The translations under genes and the position numbers were made by a program. The notes beneath the pieces were generated by a model that saw nothing but the letters and a program-made list of their open reading frames with translations, did no database searches and had not been told where the DNA came from. From Forficula auricularia (Eukaryota > Arthropoda > Insecta > Dermaptera > Forficulidae), in NCBI GenBank assembly GCA_024734495.1, contig JALMQS010000187.1, positions 8,758,769-8,822,768 of the forward strand: a stretch of DNA of 64,000 bases, in the 5' to 3' direction. This document shows positions 43,850 to 54,149 of the stretch, in pieces (the first letter of the stretch is position 1; each line of letters opens with the position of its first letter).

Positions 43850-45189
43850 TGACTAAGTTTACACTTTGACTGTAACATATACATTTCATTTCCTATAACA
43901 CTAGTCCTCTCCTGAAAATGGCCTTCTTATAGTGAATGAAAGAGTCTATTCAGACCTATAGGTGCTACACTTTCTTGTATTCTTTCTATGCAACAAAAAA
44001 ATATCTATAGAAACTGATATGTGTGGAGAACACTTTGTAATCACCTAGTGAGTGCTTGTACTAAAATCGACCCCAGTGGTCGTGTTTCTATCAAAGATCA
44101 GAAGGATTTGTTATTGCCCTTGTTCGGACAAACAAATGTGGTCTCTAGGCTTTGAATGAAGCTCTCTTTGAGGGACCAGGTTAAACATTCAGCACACAAT
44201 TAGGTTCATTGGTCATTCTTTATTCATTAAGCTCGATGAAAAACTTTTCCCATCAAAATTTACATGACAAAATTTTATAATTAACTATTGAAAGCCTGCT
44301 TGCAAGTCATGAGGAATAATTTTTAATGATTTTTTTTTATATTAACTGATAAATCAAATCATTTCATTTGGTGAGGTATTTTTAAAATTGATATAAACAG
44401 ATTATGTACAAAGATAGTATTTTTTTATTTCGATTTTTTGAATAAATATGTTTTGTAATAATAAATTATGTTATTTATCATTATAGAACTTTAGGAAAGA
44501 TCAATATAAATAAAGTATAATATTAAAACAGTGCCTGTGTATTCTATAGCGACATACAATAGTAAGAATAATATTTTGAGTAATTTTTTCAAATTCGTGT
44601 AATGAAAATTTTGTGATTATAAAACAACGAAAAAATTATAAATATTGTATGATATCGAGAATTATAAATAGAAAATTTTAATTTTAATGTTAATAAATTT
44701 AAATAATTATAAACATTCAATGAATCGATCCGAGGAACAGGCACCTGACGTCCTTAAAGTAGTTTTTTATTAGATGGGAGGCCAAATTTGCAGCTGCCGT
44801 GGCCTAGTCGTTTTACATGCATCCTACTGGGATTGAGTGGAAAGGCCTAAATGAATAGAAATATAACTTCGAACTTTACAAAAAATCAAATGGCTAAATT
44901 TCTAAATAGCATAGGTAGGTTAACATAGTCAGAAAGTGCACTATAAAAAAGACATTGAGTAAAATAAGTGAAAATAAAGTTAAAACTTAAAAAAAAAACT
45001 TTTTTCCTACTCCTGAGTTAAAAAAAAAATGAAAAAGAAGATGAAGATTTAATGAAAAAGCCTTTTTATATGTCAATCTATATTTTTATTTTATAAATAC
45101 AAACATTTATTTTCGGCTCAATGAACAGCGAAAAAATTTGCCTCTAGCTTAGTCCTTTTGATTTTCTACTGATTTCGAGCAAATGTGGC
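43850..45189. other. No gene seen; weak tRNA-like box
   Basis: AT-rich. GCCGTGGCCTAGTCG at 44797-44811 looks like a pol III A box, but no B box follows at the right distance. Confidence 0.4.
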
Positions 45190-45560
45190 TTTAAGGGGAT
45201 TATTGATTTTATTCCGTCTGAACAAACGTCAAGATAGTATGTACCATATATCTATAAAAAGGGAAAGAGCAAAGAAGGTTGTTCTACTATGGTATAGGGC
45301 TAAAGGGAATATAGAGCACTTGCTAATAATGCTGGATGCTATCAGCTCTCATCTGTATCGTGGCAAGTGAATGCTTTATGTTCCTCTCTACAGATGCGAT
45401 CCATATTCGAGACTGATACAAATTTGAATAAGCTAAGAAGTTGAGTTGAAGTGAAAAAGTATCTGTTTCGAAAGAGAAAGCCAAACATACATGCTGTAAT
45501 AATATGGTCATTCCAGCAGATAAATGTCAGATCCTTAGGTTTCAAGTTTTTGCGCCCATT
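45190..45560 (-). pseudogene. LINE family 1, inner fragment
   Basis: The minus strand carries CMFGFLFRNRYFFTSTQLLSL, which aligns with the GYLFRPKRFFKPLHLLAI region of the 46.3-47.0 kb copy. It is followed by a diverged trace down to the CATGTTGATTTTATT-like region at 45190-45300. Several stops and frame changes; older than the 46.5 kb copy. Confidence 0.55.
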
Positions 45561-45578
45561 GTCATATAATGTCTAAAG

Positions 45579-46202
45579 CAAGGCTGCCCAACCTTTTTAA
45601 CACTTGGACGAAATTGACGATTAAAAAATCACTGGCTGACCACTGACTACTGACGATTCCTATTTTTGTTACCTAAGATTTAAACTTTAAAGTCCTTTAT
45701 TAAAATAATAAAATAAATAGCATCTACTGCGAAATAAAGAAACAAAACTTTATGTGATAAAAATCTAAATCCAAGTAATTGGTGGAATCAATGTGATTTC
45801 TGACAATCTTTTTGTTTTAATAATTTTCCTAGAGGTAAGGCTTTTTAGAGCAGAATGATTTTGCAGTTCACTGAGTTTCATCTGAATATTGGCAGAATAA
45901 CTGATTATTTCATTCAAACTAATTGTGAAAGGATTAACAAAAATTTGTAAATTTTGTTTTGTACTTTCAAAGTCCTGGAATCTGCTCTCAAATGACTGTA
46001 ATAAGCATCTAATTTTAGCTTCGTACTTAGTACAGTTTAGTGGTAATATTGAGCTTCTCTTTCAAATCTTTGAGAATGGAAAAGGGTCAATATTTTTGTG
46101 AGCTAAGTTAATTAAAAACAAATTTAATTCATCTTTGAAACCGCTAATCAAAGTAAACATAGTCGGAAGTGAATCACGCGAGCCTGGGGTTGAGCAGCCT
46201 TG
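45579..46202. mobile_element. hAT element with transposase trace
   Basis: Ends CAAGGCTGCCCAACC and, read inward, CAAGGCTGCTCAACC. The 8-bp duplication GTCTAAAG is perfect (45571-45578 and 46203-46210). On the minus strand, about 45790-46180 keeps a hAT transposase segment: ELNLFLINLAHKNIDPFP, ESRFQDFESTKQNLQIFVNP, then IQMKLSELQNHSALKS. This order is known from GTF2IRD2/SCAND3-type hAT transposases (FLN.RF.DF..F..F.NPF, LQMELIELQ). Stops are present and the BED finger and catalytic parts are missing. Confidence 0.85.
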
Positions 46203-46299
46203 GTCTAAAGCTAAACATTAAATACTGTAACAGCCCGAAGTATTCTTCCTTAAACTTTTTTAAAGGTTTCACATAAAATTGAAGTAATTTTTGGAGACG

Positions 46300-47020
46300 G
46301 ACTGATAAGTGAATTGAGTTGATATTGATGAGCCAGTCCAAATATAAGACACCTTATACCATCCCTTTATTCATAAACCGAAGTTTTTTTCAATGCAATC
46401 GAATGCAAGAAGGAGTGCACCAGTAAAGATGCAGCCCTATGGATCTCGAAAGACCCTTGCATTACCGAAGAGAAGGGAAAGTTGATTAAGTGAGAGGGTG
46501 TAGACGTAGGTGTTTATGCACTCGGGTTTTGAAGGTTTGAAGATTATAAGTGCTGGGAAAGATGGAGGCTGGAAGAGAATTCCAGTTCCTTGAAGTCATG
46601 GGCGGGATATATGTATTGACGAATGAAGTGGCCCGGCACTTTTCTAATTTGACCGCGAAAGAGTGTTGGGAGTCGGCAAAACGCGTGCTACGTGCAAAGC
46701 ATGTTTTGGGGGGAATTATTGATTTTATCTCTTCAGAGCACCTGCCGTGATAGTATCTATAGAAAAGGGAAAGGGCAGAGACATTTCTTCGACGAGCTAG
46801 CGAGTCGAGGGAGTCGGTGAGGGTAGAAACGTCAATTAACCTGACGGCTAGTTTCTGTATTGCATCCAGGGTAGCAAGATAATATTTACAGGCTCCTCTT
46901 CATAGATGAGAGCCGTATTCGATACTGGGGTGGATTTGGGCCTTGTGGATGGCGAGAAGATGTAGGGGCTTGAAAAATCGCTTGGGCCTGAATAAGTAGC
47001 CAATCTTCCTTGCTGCAGAT
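46300..47020 (-). pseudogene. LINE family 1, best preserved C-terminal copy
   Basis: A minus-strand frame of about 170 codons with one stop. From 47020 down it reads TKSAARKIGYLFRPKRFF, LLAIHKAQIHPSIEYGSHL, a stop where Trp is expected, LDAIQKLAVRLIDVSTLTDS, RRNVSALSLFYRYYHGRCSE, NWNSLPASIFPSTYNLQTF and HKHLRLHPLT, with the stop near 46490. This is the region after the catalytic palm of a jockey/CR1-like LINE. The 3' untranslated part ends with TTTATGAATAAAGGGATGG and GGCTCATCAATATCAACTC (46300-46385), similar to the PLE-type termini at 16.2 and 47.3 kb. The plus frame at 46550-46750 is a shadow. Confidence 0.85.
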
Positions 47021-47340
47021 TTCGTTTTCGAGGCTATTCCCTCCTTCTTCAGGGTTTTGAAAAGTCAGTGAAGGAAATCAATGCGACATTCCCTCTGTCT
47101 CCTCTTTCAGTGTCAGTAACAATAATATATCCTATCTCATTCTCAGGACTATTGTTACTGCCATTGAAGAGGAGACAGAGAATGTCGCAAATGGATCTCC
47201 TTCACTGACTTTCAAAACCCTGAAGGAGGGAATAGCCTCAAAGCTTCGTCGGTTTATGAATAAAAAGATAGTATAAATTATCTTCTTTTTTTGGACTGCC
47301 TCATCAATATCTTCTCATTTCACATAAACATTTGCTCAAG
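47021..47340. mobile_element. PLE-type inverted termini fused to the LINE
   Basis: Left arm 47026-47120 and right arm about 47155-47255 are inverted copies (GGCTATTCCCTCCTTC, CAGTGAAGGA, GTCTCCTCTTTCA). Both carry the 16.1 kb hammerhead sequence. On the minus strand, CTGAAGA (47052 to 47046), GGAGG and CCTC, then GAAAACGAAA shows that the cleavage-side GTC is lost. The right, plus-strand copy reads CTGAAGGAGGG, with the first box broken. The minus copy runs straight into the LINE reading frame at 47020. Confidence 0.6.
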
Positions 47341-47457
47341 GAAACGTTTAATTTTTGAGCAACATTAGTTATTAGTGTATTACCTTATTATATTCTCTTC
47401 TTTTTTGTAAACATTTATTTAAGGTGAATACTTTTGGGAAATTTTCCTAAGATATTT

Positions 47458-47528
47458 CTACTAATATTAGTTTATTTATTTATTTTATTTTATTTTATTA
47501 TTATTATTTATTTATTTATTTATTTAGT
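47458..47528. repeat. (TTTA/TTTTA)n low-complexity run
   Basis: TTTATTTATTTATTTTATTT-type repeats. Confidence 0.85.
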
Positions 47529-47637
47529 TTTTTAGAAGCTGAACATTTTCCTAGTAAGACCAGGTGAAATTGTTTTTCGTAAGCTGAAAGCATTCTCCTC
47601 TGGTTAAACATTTTTTTCCTATAGATGGCTTACTTTC

Positions 47638-47901
47638 TTAAGTCGCTCTCTTAGGATTGAAAAGCAATTTTGGAAAGAGTACATTCAAGTCAAAGCCGTA
47701 ACAAATGGTCGGCGGCATCTTTGGAAAATAGCTGATATCCTCCAATGTAAGGCCAGCAACGCTCGCTTCGTCCATTTTGGGGTATAATAAAGACCCTTTG
47801 GTTTCTGGGGGTTGATCGTCTAGCGGTTTGATTTCCTCCCTCTCTCTTTCACAACAAAATAAGGTCAATTTAACGCAGGAGGTCTTTGGTCTAAAAGCCA
47901 A
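47638..47901 (-). CDS. Unrecognised open frame, 87 codons
   Basis: Minus-strand frame with codon content unlike the AT-rich surroundings (EIKPLDDQPPETKGSLLYP, then VAGLTLEDISYFPKMPPT) and a stop at 47638. It overlaps the end of the preceding frame by 37 nt in a different phase. It may be a second host exon, a 3' untranslated region or the product of an indel. No known domain recognised, and no long intron separates it from the upstream candidate. Confidence 0.25.
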   Translation of the reverse strand: MAFRPKTSCVKLTLFCCEREREEIKPLDDQPPETKGSLLYPKMDEASVAGLTLEDISYFPKMPPTICYGFDLNVLFPKLLFNPKRAT

Positions 47902-47918
47902 AGAAATAAACTACTTAC

Positions 47919-48074
47919 GAGCATTTCTATATCGAGAATCAGGCCACGATTATTATTAATCATTTGCTGGGAAATAATACGGAAGTGATTTCTTTTCGAA
48001 CGAGTTTTCATAATCTGACTAGTGGTGGGCGGCGCCGACGGCGATTGAAAGGCGACCGGAAGTCGATCAAGCAT
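47919..48074 (-). CDS. Candidate host first exon, 52 codons
   Basis: The minus strand starts ATG with an AATAA upstream context and encodes 52 codons. There is a Ser/Pro/Thr-rich start (VAFQSPSAPPTTSQ), a basic stretch (KTRSKRNHFR), then INNNRGLILDIEML. It ends exactly at GTAAGTAG, a strong splice donor, in phase 0. GC is higher than in its surroundings (CCGTCGGCGCCGCCCACC). I do not recognise the protein. The next exon is not identified. Confidence 0.35.
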
Positions 48075-49189
48075 TTATTTCCGTCATTTGAACTAATATA
48101 GGGAGACATCGAGAGACATTTCGCTGAAGAGCTCAAATTTTAATCAACAATATCTTAAAAGCACTTTAAGACGTGAGTTGTGAAAATTAAATTCTGTTTG
48201 AGGGCAGACAGGCATGCAGGCAGCAAGCAATCAAGTCAAAATGAAATCATTAATAAATATAGAAAGCAACATTTTCATTTGATATCGCCATTAGCGATTT
48301 TGAGCCATTGTGTAACAGTTCAAATGGATTTGGATTTTTTTCATTCGAGATGAAAAAAATAAAAAAATAAGATAATATTCAATGTATTTTAAATGTTAAT
48401 ATTAAAGAGAAACGAATTGAATAAGAGTGATTAAAATAATATTGCTTTAGAGATTTTCATTTAAATCTTTTGGAATGAATGCAAGATTGAATTGAAATGG
48501 AATATTAAATTCAGTTATACAAAGTTCGAGTGAATGTCAAATTAACATAGTTTCTAATTTAGATTATTATTAAATGTACCGATTTATTCGGGAGTGATGT
48601 AATCCATATTAAGGATGGTAAAGTAGGAATTGACTTTGGCATTCTAAAAGACAGGGAAGGAATATATACAAGGGCCAGTTATTTTTGAAGCCGGGCATCT
48701 CCAGAATTTTTCGGGGAAACTGCTATAGTATAATCCATTTATATAATTTAATTTAATTTAAATGTCAAAAACATTTATACATAAATAAATTATTCATAGT
48801 TCCCATCCCATAATAGGTTTCTGAATAATCCACTCTTTTCAGTCCCTTCTTCTTCCCTTATTGTTCTTCTCAGAGAAGAAAGTCTCTTCCCTATTTATTC
48901 TTATTTTTGTTCCTCATCTCCAGTGAAGCGGCAAGTTCCTTGTGCGGTATACTGATTGACGCCATTATATGCACTGAGCCCAAACTAGTGCGTCCACAAC
49001 ATTTTTTCACGTTTCTAACAAAAAGAACTAATAGGGCGAATCATAAATATTTTCAGCCGTTTTTTAGATATTTCGAAAATACAAAGCAAAAAAAAACATT
49101 TCATCATATCTCATATTTTATGTAGTAATGTAATAAAAGTGAATTTAAAAGAAGTTGAAAATATGAATCTTTTAAAATAAGATAAACTT
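48075..49189. other. No gene seen
   Basis: AT-rich. A 72-codon plus frame (48907-49125) is not recognised. If the 47.9 kb exon is real, the first few hundred bases here would be its promoter. Confidence 0.45.
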
Positions 49190-51600
49190 GTAGGTGATTG
49201 CAACTGATTGACGAACGAAGAAAATTTAAGAACAGAAAAGACGAAGAAGGGAAAGAAACATATAAAAAATTAAGATGGGAAGTTATAAGAAAATGTAGAA
49301 AAGCAAAAGAAAAGATGATTCAAGAAAAATGTAAAGAAGTCAACGAAAACCTAGTATTGGGAAAAGTTGATGTAGCCTATAGGGTTATAAAAAGAAATTT
49401 TCAAGAAGACAAGCCAAAAAGCAAGAATATAAGAGATGAAGGAGGCCACATTATTCTAAACGAAAACGAACAGGCAAATAGATGGAAGGAATACCTAGAA
49501 CTCTATGGAGATGAAAAAACAATGAACCTATAGTGGGCAGCACTAGCCATCCATACACTCGAGCCACCTTACACCGGCCCCTATAGAGTCGTATCGCGGG
49601 ATGATAAAACTTTCGACGTCGACAGACGAGGTTAAACGATAAAAGTCTCCGCAGACAGGGTGAAGCCAGCTTTCATCTCCCAGGAAAGCACCCCGCCCCC
49701 GAACAACGCACCTTCACCGGTAACCAGCCTTCGGTCAACACCACTGCCCGCAGCCACGACATCGACCGAGACGTTCACACGTGTAGGAAGAAGAGTACGA
49801 GCCAGAGAATTTCCGGACTACCAAGTCTATTAGGAGTCGGTAAACCGTCATCGCCCTCCTCATCTGGGACCATCACTCTGGGGAGGGGGTGGTGTAGTGG
49901 GCAGCACTAGCCATCCATACACTAACGCCACCAAATGTCTCCACCGGCACATAAGCCTGGGCGGACATGAGAGCAGCAGCTACTGGCAGTCTGCAACGCG
50001 ACACGAACGAGCGAACATCCAAACAACTCCAACCCTTTGCTGAATTATTTCTAGTCAATAAACTAGTATTTATATAATATATCAGAGTGTTATTCCTGCC
50101 GCAACCCCCCTCTATAAACCCAATAGAAGAAGAAGAATCTGTGTACGAAAACGAATTAGGAGACCCCATACTCAGGTCAGGACAGCTCTGAAGAAACTAA
50201 AAAATAATAGAGCACCCGGAATAGACAATATACAAGCTATAAATAGGGAATCATCCAAAAAGATTTCCAAAAAAACAAAATAGTCACACTTCCCAAAAAG
50301 ACAGGCGCGGATAAATGTGAAAATTTCAGGACCATTAGCCTAACCTCACATGTCTCCAAAATTCTAACCAAAATAATCCAAAGAAGAATAGAACAAAGAG
50401 TTGAAGAAAATCTGGGGGAAGACCAGTTCGGCTTTAGAAGAAACAGAGGCACCCGAGAAGCAATTCTCTCTCTTAGACTAATAATTGAAAGGGCTTTTAT
50501 CAGGAAAGAATCTGTCTACATCGGATTCATAGACCTAGAAAAAGCATTCCATAACGTCAATTGGTTTAAAATCTTAAAACAGGCGGGAATAAAATTCAGG
50601 GAGAGAAGACTAATCTACAATCTATATCAAAACCAGACGGCAATTATAAATATTGGAGATGAGCAAAGAGAAGCCAAAATAAAAAAAGGTGTAAGACAAG
50701 GATGTTTGCTGTCACCCATGATTTTCAACTTATACATAGAAGAAGCGATTAAAGAATTCAAAGACAAAATTGATACAGGTATCGAAATCCAAGGTCAAAA
50801 GATCGCTATGTTAAGATTTGCCGATGACATTGCCCTTCTAGGAAGCAATAAAAAAGAATTAGAGGACGCCCTGAATGGAATTAACCAAATCCTAATAGAA
50901 GAAATCAAAATGAAAATAAACAAGAATAAAACCAAGGTCCTAGTAATGTACAAAAAAAGAACAAACGAGACAGGAATGCATCAAAATTAACCAAGAAAAC
51001 CTAGAAGGAGTTAAGGAATTCCGCTACCTAGGAAGTAAAATAACATGGAATGGGAGGAGCGAAAACGAAATTAAATCAAGAATTGCCCAAGCAAAAATGG
51101 GGTTTAATTCAAAACAAAAACTACTATGCTCCTCCTCAATCAGCTTAGAAAACAGGAAGTTGCTATTGAAGACATATGTATGGAGCATAGCCATGTACGG
51201 GTGTGAAACCTGGACAATTAGAGAAGCGGAGAGAAGGAGATTAGAGGCTTTCGAAATGTGGTGCTACAGAAGAATGATGAATATCAAATGGATGGATAAA
51301 ATTACAAATGAAGAAGTTCTTGGAAGAATCGGAGAAAGAAGAACCTTGTGGAAGAGTCTGAAGAAGAGAAGAGGTCAGATGATGGGGCACACACTGAGAC
51401 ATGGGGGACCGCTTAGGGATATCTTGGTGGGGGAGGTGGGAAAGAAAATGGGAAGGGGAAGACCCAGATTAGAATATTTCAACCAAATAATTGGGGATAT
51501 GGGATGCCAGACATTTAGAGAGGTCAAACAGCTGGCGGGGGACAGAGTCGAGTGGAGACGGATTGTTGCATCAAACAAGTCTTAGGACTGTATACTCAAT
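49190..51600 (+). pseudogene. LINE family 2, long reverse transcriptase copy
   Basis: The longest coding remnant in the window: an endonuclease-reverse transcriptase LINE. From 49198 the linker region runs to ANRWKEYLELYGDEKT and is cut at 49529 by a Gypsy remnant. It resumes at 50121 with LKKLKNNRAPGIDNIQA, DQFGFRRNRGTREAI, box A FIDLEKAFHNV (His where Asp or Tyr is usual), box B GVRQGCLLSPMIFNLYI and box C RFADDIALLGS. The thumb has FRYLGSKITWNGRSENE. The tail has YGCETWTIREAERRRLEAFE, MWCYRRMMNIKWMDKITNEE and MGRGRPRLEYF, ending in a stop at 51583. Frame shifts lie near 50190-50260 and 50980. The 5' endonuclease domain is absent. Confidence 0.85.
49529..50116 (+). mobile_element. Ty3/Gypsy remnant inside the LINE
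   Basis: Flanked by the 4-bp duplication AACC (49525-49528 and 50117-50120). It holds 30 bp of a 5' LTR (TATAGTGGGCAGCACTAGCC), then jumps to the end of pol. That part reads LEPPYTGPYRVVSRDDKTF, one stop, VSADRVKPAFIS, a Pro/Thr-rich tail and TRVGRRVRAREFPDYQVY with a stop near 49833. A polypurine tract GGGGAGGGGG (49880-49889) and a 224-bp 3' LTR from TGTAGTGGGCAG (49893-50116) follow. The internal deletion removes gag, protease, reverse transcriptase and most of the integrase, so the copy is defective. Confidence 0.85.
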
Positions 51601-51844
51601 GATGATGATGTAGGTGAATTCAAATTAAATTAATTTAAAAATAAATTTGTTCCTTATTTCTTTTAGCTTAAAATTTTTATGGTTCTTAAGAAAAATTATT
51701 TTGAAATTTTTTTTCCCATCTCGCCTTTCTGAGTTTAACCGGTTGCTCCATCTGACCACTTGGCATTTTTCCGACTCGTCACTGTCGCAGATATTACTGC
51801 GGATGATTGTTACATAAAAATCATAGACTTGTCTAACGAGTAGA

Positions 51845-52040
51845 GTGGGGGAGCATTACCAGACACAATCATGTTCAAACATGTTGCTGCACTATTTCTG
51901 TTTGCCAGTACCAGCATCAGCCCTGTCATTTAATAGCCACATCTTGTATAATAAGATCCCCTGCTATTTAGGCAAGTCAATTGGCAGATCAGTAAAAGGG
52001 TGTGACTACCACTGCATAGAAAGGGCGCAAGCCATTTTCA
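51845..52040 (+). pseudogene. Possible LINE C-terminal scrap
   Basis: An open frame reads LPVPASALSFNSHILYNKIP and CYLGKSIGRSVKG, resembling the S.LYN.LP..L.. motif near the end of several LINE polyproteins. There is no other support; the frame then runs into repeat D. Confidence 0.35.
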
Positions 52041-52044
52041 CTTT

Positions 52045-52190
52045 TTTTACTTTATCCAATGCGAAGCAGATAACGTATTGGATCGGTCTCGTGCCAAGCG
52101 CGACTTCAAAGGGTCCTCAGGTAAAGAATACGGAACTTATGGTCTCAACTAAAGTCACAAATTATTGTAGGTATTCATTTAGGGTTGAAT
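52045..52190 (+). repeat. Repeat family D, short copy
   Basis: TTTACTTTATCCAATGCGA, GCGACTTCAAAGGGTCCTCA and TCAACTAAAGTCACAAATT match the first 150 bp of the copy at 22.49 kb. Confidence 0.7.
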
Positions 52191-52214
52191 TTTTCCCAAT
52201 TATTCTTAAACATA

Positions 52215-52350
52215 AGATATTAATAAAAAGTTATTAATATTTATAAATGTATTTAAATATATTAATAAAAAGTTATTAATATTTATAAATTTATTTATAT
52301 ATATTAATAAAAAGATATTAATATTTATAAATTTATTTATATTTTTCTAA
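52215..52350. repeat. 42-bp tandem repeat, 3 units
   Basis: Units ATTAATAAAAAGTTATTAAT begin at 52219, 52261 and 52303, a period of exactly 42 bp, with ATTTATAAATTTATTTATAT filling the rest. Confidence 0.85.
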
Positions 52351-53004
52351 TTTTACTAAAAGCGGTCTAATCTGACAGAATCTCTCATATTATATTAGTC
52401 TTTTTATCAATAAGAAATAGAGAGCTCTTGGATTCTACTAAAACCAAGACAGATCTATTCGTAGAAGGTATAAAAATGGAGGGGAGAGAAATAAAAACAC
52501 AAAATCAACATTTACTTTTTCTTGAAAACAATATTTTCATAGGATAAGTATAGAAAACTTTTTAATAAATTTAATACCTATCTAGAAGTTTTCAATCAAT
52601 ACTCATCGATCATAGCTTATCCAATAAAAACTTTTAGCCTTTAGATAATTTGCTCTTTTAGTTAATGGATGTTCTGAGTTTTTCTATTTAAATCATTTCA
52701 CAGTTTCACTGAAGTTTCCCCCACAGAGTAAAAAATATCCAAATTGATTCTCAAAATCAAATAAAAAGTAAAAATAAAAATAATATTATATTAGTTAATG
52801 AGACACAGTGAAATGTAATAAATTTAATGATTTTCTACCTGGAATATGGGTCTGTTAGCATGTATGTTAGATGCTTGCCATAAATTAACCGAATGTTTTC
52901 TACATTTGATTCGATCACGAATCAACTGTAGAGAATTTTGTCCAAATATTGAGTGAAATAATATTTGAACTTATATATTTCTAACTTGAAATAATGTTCT
53001 TAAA
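52351..53004. other. No gene seen
   Basis: AT-rich; nothing supportable. Confidence 0.5.
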
Positions 53005-53110
53005 TAAATTTTTATTTCAATGAAATTGTTTTGACCGCGCTTATTTGAAAAATATATTTTATCACGAGACTACTGCGGATTATGCTATTGAAGTCTGTGG
53101 AGTCTAACAT
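53005..53110 (+). pseudogene. R2-like LINE, 3' codons, inverted copy
   Basis: Reads FDRAYLKNIFYHETTADYAI and EVCGV, then a stop. It is the same stretch as 54170-54250 on the minus strand, with few differences. The two copies face each other across about 1.1 kb. Confidence 0.6.
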
Positions 53111-53254
53111 ACATGCTAATAGACGGAGCATTCCGTACTGGGAGATTGAATATATAACATCTAAGATTTCAAGTTCACTTGGTGATCCGTCCGAATGTCT
53201 AGCGGGCTATACGCAAAATGACGTTGGATTGTAGCTATTTTTTTTTTTTTTACT

Positions 53255-54115
53255 TATGGAAAGTGGTGTAGGTTTTAGGTGAAACATGATGTTAGTTAAT
53301 AGAGTAAAGGGTGTGTAGTTTCACAGTGAATGAAATAAAACTCAAAGAGGTTTATACAAACTCAATATATTTCGGATTATTAGTCCATCATCAGGAGTTT
53401 ACAAGACAATACTAATAATAATTGAACGAGTGGTCGCCATTCTTGACATTCAAATCATGGTTACCAATATAACAAAATATAACATTCAAATCTTACACAA
53501 GAAAAACACCAATGAAAATTTAAAATTTAAAAAATTTAAAAAATTGTTTTACAAAGATTTTTCTTTTTTAATTATAAAATATATAAATGTAAATATAAGA
53601 AATCTAAGTAAATATGAATATTAATATAAATAAAAATTACAAGTATAAATATAAAGTCTTTTTAGAATTAAATTAGAAAGTAAAATTACAAATTTAAGTC
53701 ATAGACACAAAATTAATTATAAATATCAGTTTACAAATAAGCCTAAATAACATATAGAGATGAAGAATTGAGATGGAATATAATAGGGATGAATTAGATG
53801 AGATAAATTGCAATATACAACAATTTTTGTGGTTGTCTCATATATCAAAATGTCATTTGTTTCAAGGACTGAAGGCGCGTGATTTGAATTTAATTTTGAT
53901 TGTAATTTGGGAAATAGTATATATTTGAGAGAGACTGAGGTTAAGTTTTTTAATTTTTGTTAATTAGTAGATCTATTATTGTGGAATTTCTAATGTCCTG
54001 CTGGTTATTGAGAATTTTATCTTTTTCAATTATAGCTTTCTTAATTTCGGTTGATTCTAACAGGTCTAGTTTTCGGCTTTTAGAGGCGAAGTGTAGTGGT
54101 ATAGGATTTTGGATG
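53255..54115 (-). pseudogene. PLE 3' region: ORF end and terminal repeat
   Basis: On the minus strand a 50-codon trace (about 54105 to 53955) reads HFASKSRKLDLLESTEIKKA and KDKILNNQQDIRNSTIIDLL, then a stop. PLE proteins end in a GIY-YIG endonuclease whose last part has a comparable ...R..LES.EIKK... segment, so this is a likely but not certain match. AT-rich 3' sequence follows, then the terminal repeat with a hammerhead at 53345-53415 and GGTGTAGGTTTTAGGTG (plus strand, 53264-53280), shared with 18.4 kb. Ribozyme downstream of the ORF on the same strand is the expected PLE order. Confidence 0.5.
53345..53415 (-). ncRNA. Hammerhead ribozyme motif, minus strand
   Basis: Minus strand: CTGATGA (53394 to 53388), an extra T, stem II GGA with TCC around an AT-rich loop, and GAAA (53373-53370). 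A palindromic ATATAT stands at stem III, with predicted cleavage after U53364. Stem I is a perfect AAACTC (53400-53395) with GAGTTT (53363-53358), extendable by G-U and A-U pairs. Confidence 0.6.
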
Positions 54116-54149
54116 GATTGTAGCTAAGTGGATCACATCTTTTTTCTCT

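Noticed and set aside
44797..44811. A-box-like GCCGTGGCCTAGTCG as a tRNA gene or SINE
   Set aside because: No B box or cloverleaf downstream.
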